A DNA stretch of 64,000 nucleotides, from positions 868,001 to 932,000 of the forward strand of contig NZ_JABBXH010000001.1 of NCBI RefSeq assembly GCF_012932965.1. The letters are read 5' to 3'. Positions 59,803 through 64,000 of this stretch are shown here, one piece after another (the stretch's first letter is position 1; each line of letters begins with the position of its first letter). The position numbers were made by a program, and so were the translations under genes. The stretch comes from Thalassotalea algicola. GTDB lineage: Bacteria; Pseudomonadota; Gammaproteobacteria; Enterobacterales; Alteromonadaceae. The notes under the pieces are model-generated. The model worked only from the letters and a program-made list of their open reading frames with translations, was not told the DNA's origin and ran no database searches.

Positions 59803-61923
59803 CTACTTTTGCTCAAGTGTTAAGCAAAGTCGTTCAAAAGGCTGCGGCTTACACAATAAAAAACCTTGAATAAAGTCGCAATGATTATCAGCTAAAAATT
59901 GTAGTTGGTTTTGTTGCTCAACGCCTTCCGCAACAACAAGCAAATTAAGTTTATGTGCCATCGCTATAACGGCTGAGACAATCGCTTTATCGTTTGCATC
60001 ATTGGCAATATCCATAATAAAAGAGCGATCTATTTTTAACGCATTGATAGGTAAGCGCTTAAGGTATGATAAAGAGCTATAGCCTGTACCAAAGTCATCA
60101 ACAGATAAGCTAATCCCAACGGCACGTAACGCCTGTAGCTGACTCAATACTGTTTCAAAATTATAGATAAGTAAGCCTTCAGTGACTTCCAACTCTATTT
60201 TTTTAGCATCAATTTTAAATTCCTGAATGGTTTGTTCAATAAAGGGGCCCAGTGTCCGATCACTAAGCTGTCGTGGCGATAAGTTGATCGCCATGCCAAT
60301 ATCAATACCACGATAATTTAACTCGCCAAGTGCCTGACAAGCATGTTCTATAACCCATTTGCCTAGCGGGATTATCAAACCAGTCTCTTCAGCAAGTGGA
60401 ATAAAACTTCCGGGCATAACTAGACCTAGTTCAGGATGATTCCACCGCACTAATACTTCTACCTTCGCGACCTTTTTGTCTGGCGTGAAATAAATAGGCT
60501 GAAAATAGAGCTCAAATTGATTGTATTCTAGTGCGTTATCAAGCTCTTTTTTTAGTTTTAGCAGTCGTTGTGACTCTAACTCCATTTCTTCTGTATAGAA
60601 GGCATAAGGCAATTCAGCAGCGTCTTTCACATAACTCGCCGCGATACTGGTACATTTTATCAATCGCTCTACACTGTCGCCGTCTTGAGGGTAAGCCGCA
60701 ACGCCAACTTTTAAGGCTATATTTAAATTATTTATTTTTTGATGGAAGTAGGGCACAAAGGTTAAATTGGTAATTCTTTCGAGGATTTTCTTACATTGCG
60801 AGTCAGTAATAACGCCCTGCAAAATTACACCAAATTCATCGCCACCAATTCTGGCAACAATATCATCTTTCTTCACCGATTTTTTAATCTGCTCAGATAT
60901 CAAAAACAGCACTTCGTCGCCAATATTATGACCAAATTCATCATTAATAATTTTAAAATTAGTGATGTCCACATAAAGCACATAAAAAGGCATACCCCGA
61001 GCAATAAAGCTCTCTAAAGCATTCCAAAAATATTGCCTGTTCGGCAATTCCGTCAAATTATCAATTAACGTCAACTTTTCATTTTGTTGTTGTAGGTGCT
61101 TAACTCTAGAAATATCAGTAGCGATAAAAATCCATTGGCTTAATTTGTCTTGGCTATTTTTCACCGGAATTATCGATAACATTAGCCACTTCATACTAAA
61201 AGGCGGCTGCATCCAACAAAGTTCACCCTGCCAAGACTGATCAGAACAAATAATGCGGTTAAACTCTGGATATTGTTTATCTAACAATTGCAAAATTATG
61301 GTCAAAGCTTTGCCGTTGTCTTTATCGGCTTGTAGATTAAACAAGTTGTAAACAGCAGGGTTCTCCATCAAACAATTAAATTCGTTGTCTGCTATTAAGA
61401 TGCCAGTATTTATTGCATCTACCGCCCTAGAAACCGAATCAAGAATTGATTTTAAATTGTCTGACTCAGAAACAAGTGAAGCTACACGCTCTTGTGCATA
61501 ATCATGGCGAGCCAAAATATTTTCATTAGCTAATATCATTTCCCGGGCGACTTGCAGTGTTTTCTGCTTTTCATCAAATTGCTCTGCAAGGTTCTTAATG
61601 ACAAGTAACTGGTATCTATCTGCCTTAATCGCTTGTGCTTCAAAATGACCTAAAACGCCATTATCAAATTGCTCTGTCCAAACACCTGAACTTAATGTAT
61701 TGCTTGATGCTGTTTGCTGCCAAAAAGCTTCAGCGTCTCGAAGAAAGTCGTCTAAGAAAAGTGAGTTCCCATAAAGACTAACCGGATTACCTGCCAATAA
61801 GTTTTTTAATAACTTTGGTGACCATTCAGTATCATTAAATATCGTGTCAAACTGCCCGCTTCCTTGAAATTTAAAGGCAATGCAATCAATCGACTTTAGT
61901 ACCTGATTGAGATCATTCTCCAT
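59803..61923 (-). CDS. PAS-GGDEF-EAL c-di-GMP protein coupled to a Ras-like GTPase
   Basis: This about 706-residue protein has an N-terminal domain of uncertain type (about 1-120), a coiled coil, a PAS-like domain (about 165-280), a GGDEF domain (about 290-450, RIGGDEFGVIL intact) and an EAL domain (about 455-700). The EAL signature is VEVLVRW, and the rest is intact (DDFGTGYSSLSYL). It could make or break c-di-GMP. The start is ATG at 61923, which overlaps the GTPase gene by 11 bases; the TTG at 61956 is unlikely. It is the output end of the GTPase operon. Confidence 0.93.
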   Translation of the reverse strand: MENDLNQVLKSIDCIAFKFQGSGQFDTIFNDTEWSPKLLKNLLAGNPVSLYGNSLFLDDFLRDAEAFWQQTASSNTLSSGVWTEQFDNGVLGHFEAQAIKADRYQLLVIKNLAEQFDEKQKTLQVAREMILANENILARHDYAQERVASLVSESDNLKSILDSVSRAVDAINTGILIADNEFNCLMENPAVYNLFNLQADKDNGKALTIILQLLDKQYPEFNRIICSDQSWQGELCWMQPPFSMKWLMLSIIPVKNSQDKLSQWIFIATDISRVKHLQQQNEKLTLIDNLTELPNRQYFWNALESFIARGMPFYVLYVDITNFKIINDEFGHNIGDEVLFLISEQIKKSVKKDDIVARIGGDEFGVILQGVITDSQCKKILERITNLTFVPYFHQKINNLNIALKVGVAAYPQDGDSVERLIKCTSIAASYVKDAAELPYAFYTEEMELESQRLLKLKKELDNALEYNQFELYFQPIYFTPDKKVAKVEVLVRWNHPELGLVMPGSFIPLAEETGLIIPLGKWVIEHACQALGELNYRGIDIGMAINLSPRQLSDRTLGPFIEQTIQEFKIDAKKIELEVTEGLLIYNFETVLSQLQALRAVGISLSVDDFGTGYSSLSYLKRLPINALKIDRSFIMDIANDANDKAIVSAVIAMAHKLNLLVVAEGVEQQNQLQFLADNHCDFIQGFLLCKPQPFERLCLTLEQK

Positions 61924-62422
61924 TAGGCTCACACTCCATTGAGGCTTGCTTAGCAATTAATTCAAATAACTTTTCGACATTATCACCAGCTTTAGCGCTT
62001 GTTGTGATCACATGACTAAACTCAAAATCAGCCAATGAATCTAGTTGTATTTGGGTTAGTTTAGACGGTAAATCAGATTTATTTATCACTAAATATGCCG
62101 GCGACTGACTGACTACTTTTGCTTGCTGATAAAGTGAAATGGCATCTTCTAACGTATCAGGCCGGCTCTGATCTAACACAACAATGTAGGCTGCAGCGCC
62201 ATTTAGGTACCTTGGATTAAACCCACTAAATTTATCAGTTCCCTCAATGTCCCACACTAATAACTGCACAGCTGATTCATCAAAATCAATTTGTTTTTTA
62301 TCAATTTTGACACCAATTGTAGTCAAGTATTTTTCTGAGAAAATACCATCTACGAAACGGCGAACTAAACTCGTTTTTCCGACAGCCGAGCCACCAATCA
62401 AACAAATTTTTAAACTAATCAT
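61913..62422 (-). CDS. Ras-like small GTPase (Rab-type G domain)
   Basis: This 169-residue protein is a single small-GTPase domain. G1 is GGSAVGKT (10-17), G2 is TTIGV (Thr35), G3 is DIEG (58-61), G4 is NKSD (114-117) and G5 is TSAKAG. The G2 loop resembles Rab proteins. The residue after DxxG, which is Gln in Ras, is Thr62, so intrinsic hydrolysis should be slow. It is a prokaryotic Ras-superfamily member of the MglA/Rup kind. It overlaps the OmpA-domain gene by eight bases and the cyclase gene by 11. Confidence 0.92.
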   Translation of the reverse strand: MISLKICLIGGSAVGKTSLVRRFVDGIFSEKYLTTIGVKIDKKQIDFDESAVQLLVWDIEGTDKFSGFNPRYLNGAAAYIVVLDQSRPDTLEDAISLYQQAKVVSQSPAYLVINKSDLPSKLTQIQLDSLADFEFSHVITTSAKAGDNVEKLFELIAKQASMECEPNGE

Positions 62423-63989
62423 TTGCGTTCCTTGCTTGGTTTTGCGGGCTTAAGCTAATCAGTGAGAACATTACTGCACGTGCTTCAAATTCAACTTGAG
62501 CAAATGGTACCTCTCCAATACCTACAGCATGCAGCATATTGTTAGGCACTCCTTCAGCAACCAAGCTCAACTTAACCTGTTCAGCCCTTTGTTGGCTTAG
62601 CGCTAAATTTTGCGCCTGATTCCCTGTACTATCGCTATAGCCTGAAATAACGATGCCTATCGGTACTGATAATTGCTTTGCCAATTGTATTAAATTAAGT
62701 ATATGCACTTTAGCTGACACTACAAAAGGCAACATATTGCTGGCTATATCAGCACTTTGTTTATCAAATGTAATGGTAAGTGATGCCAGTTCCTTCTTTA
62801 ATTGATCAAACAATAATGTTGCCGCTTGGTTCTCACTCATTTGAGGTTGTCTAATCGGTCTTACCGCTGCAGTATTTAGTTGATTTATCCCTGGAATTGA
62901 ATTCAGTTCACTTAACAACTGGTTGGAAAGCTGGCGACTATTACCACCGGTTAGCCTTAATTCGTTACCCTCAATATGAAACTTAAACTCAGTATTGCCC
63001 AATATTTTTTGCGCTTTTAAATGAATAACTTCCGGTGCTAATGATGCGAAGCGCTTTTCAATAATAACAATATTGGCTAAATCCAGTTCATTACTCGCTA
63101 GCCAACTTTTAGTGTGAACAGCCACTGGATCGCGCATTATCGTTAGCAGAATATTGCCACTGTCAGTTTCTACACTTTCTAAATGCAAGCCTGGGGTTGT
63201 TGGCATCGCCATTAAAGCATTTACAACTTGCTGTGTTTTCCATTGCTGAAAGCCCAAATAACTTAATGGCAGCATTAAAATAGCGAGTAAAGCAATTGCT
63301 AACCACGGCGCCTTTTTTTCTTGCTCACTTTGGTTAAGTTCAGACAATAAACAGCTACGTAGATGCGATTCAGTTTTTATAAAAGGTGCGGTATCACCAA
63401 CAAATTCATCAAGCTCAGTAAAATATAACTGGTGAATGTCATCTAATGTTTGCTGAAGATGTGTTTGTAGCTCGACAGGAGGAATTCCCGAAACAGCGGC
63501 CACTAAAATAGCCTTAGGAGAATTTGCCAGTACCAAAGTTAATTCTTGTGTTTTTATGGTATCAAGTATGACTTCTTCGTTGTGTTTAAATGAATCCATC
63601 ATAAAGTCATTAATGGCGGTTAACATCGCAGAGGTTAACTCTGGGTCGTTGCATTCACTTTGTTCGGCTGCAACATCAAGTAGCAAGGTGCCTGATGTTT
63701 TGTGAATTAACAGCACATCTTCTACCCGATAAACAAAGGTTTGTTTTAGAATATACTGAGTAAAGGAAACACCTTGACGCCATGCTGCTATGCGCCACTT
63801 TATGCCTTTAAGGGTAAGGCTATATTCTATTAAGTGATTGAGTTTTTCTAAAAAGCTATTGAAAAAAACACTGACAGACTTTCGTACCAGACTTCCTACT
63901 ACGGGATACATAGCATCAACGAAAGTGGCTTTATTATTTTCTATACTTTGCGAGATGGCATTCTCCATCATAGGCGCGATAGTTTTCAC
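62415..63989 (-). CDS. OmpA-domain membrane protein with cytoplasmic N-terminal domain
   Basis: This 524-residue protein has a soluble N-terminal part (1-226), one membrane helix (about 228-246), a periplasmic region (about 250-400) containing a possible BON-like fold (RLTGGNSRQLSNQLLSELN), and an OmpA-type peptidoglycan-binding domain (about 402-510; GYSDSTGN with D453 and R468). The N-terminal part has no signal peptide and includes FVYRVEDVLLIHKTSGTLLL, which looks like a longin or roadblock-type strand-strand motif; this is inference. GTG at 63989 overlaps a TAG of an upstream frame; ATG at 63971 is the alternative. It is coupled to the GTPase. Confidence 0.85.
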   Translation of the reverse strand: MKTIAPMMENAISQSIENNKATFVDAMYPVVGSLVRKSVSVFFNSFLEKLNHLIEYSLTLKGIKWRIAAWRQGVSFTQYILKQTFVYRVEDVLLIHKTSGTLLLDVAAEQSECNDPELTSAMLTAINDFMMDSFKHNEEVILDTIKTQELTLVLANSPKAILVAAVSGIPPVELQTHLQQTLDDIHQLYFTELDEFVGDTAPFIKTESHLRSCLLSELNQSEQEKKAPWLAIALLAILMLPLSYLGFQQWKTQQVVNALMAMPTTPGLHLESVETDSGNILLTIMRDPVAVHTKSWLASNELDLANIVIIEKRFASLAPEVIHLKAQKILGNTEFKFHIEGNELRLTGGNSRQLSNQLLSELNSIPGINQLNTAAVRPIRQPQMSENQAATLLFDQLKKELASLTITFDKQSADIASNMLPFVVSAKVHILNLIQLAKQLSVPIGIVISGYSDSTGNQAQNLALSQQRAEQVKLSLVAEGVPNNMLHAVGIGEVPFAQVEFEARAVMFSLISLSPQNQARNAND

Positions 63990-64000
63990 TAAGCTGCCAT

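Noticed and set aside
63989-64000. A further coding feature at the window edge ending in TAG
   Set aside because: Only four codons are visible, too few to annotate as a gene. It is recorded as a finding instead.

Overview
The window looks like chromosomal core DNA of a marine gammaproteobacterium of the Alteromonadales, most like the Colwelliaceae (Colwellia/Thalassotalea type). That placement is inferred from the low G+C, the gammaproteobacterial gene set and gene order, the Mg-type HemB, two large TonB-dependent receptors, a SapC-family protein and many c-di-GMP genes. No database search was possible. I saw no tRNA, rRNA, insertion sequence, prophage or CRISPR array.

Much of the window is a rearranged version of gene clusters that lie close together in E. 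coli: recQ-yigI-rarD; uvrD-yigB-DUF484-dapF-lysA-lptM with divergent cyaY-hemCDXY; fre-ubiD; rho/trxA/rhlB-gppA; tatABC-tatD; and ftsYEX/rsmD/rpoH. Lineage-specific modules sit between these blocks.

Region by region. 1-4 kb: the start of a GNAT gene, an orphan periplasmic binding protein, a four-gene operon (two DUF1538 membrane proteins, a PII-like protein, a CBS protein) and an XRE-2TM protein. 4-7.4 kb: recQ, yigI, rarD. 7.4-12.8 kb: a metal-uptake module with an AraC regulator diverging from a TonB receptor, PepSY-helix, DUF2271 and DUF4198 genes, with a Fur-box-like site between. 12.8-20 kb, minus strand: a REC-REC-GGDEF protein, uvrD, a HAD phosphatase, DUF484, dapF, lysA, lptM; xerC is not in its E. 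coli position. 20-24.6 kb: cyaY and hemCDXY. 24.6-33.1 kb: fre-ubiD, a second binding protein, a small lipoprotein, rho, trxA, rhlB, gppA. 33.1-39.5 kb, minus strand: an EamA transporter, hemB, a 7TM diguanylate cyclase, tatD, an unknown secreted protein and tatCBA. 39.7-46.2 kb: an outer-membrane barrel candidate, a GAF-GAF-GGDEF-EAL protein and a second TonB receptor. 46.5-54 kb: rpoH, an EAL-HDOD protein, ftsX-ftsE-ftsY, rsmD, a CPBP protease and a YjaG-like protein. 54-59.7 kb: a long coiled-coil protein, SapC, an EamA transporter with a small secreted protein, and pgi. 59.8-64 kb, minus strand: three overlapping genes for an OmpA-domain membrane protein, a Ras-like GTPase and a PAS-GGDEF-EAL protein.

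The best candidate for an undescribed system is that last operon. One membrane protein with a peptidoglycan-binding OmpA domain outside and a conserved-looking domain inside is translationally coupled to a small GTPase lacking the usual catalytic Gln, and then to a c-di-GMP enzyme. It reads as an envelope-to-c-di-GMP pathway through a Ras-like switch. Next in interest are the DUF1538/PII/CBS operon, the Fur/AraC metal-uptake module, and a perfect 26-copy hexamer repeat inside ftsY. The window also carries five c-di-GMP-related proteins.
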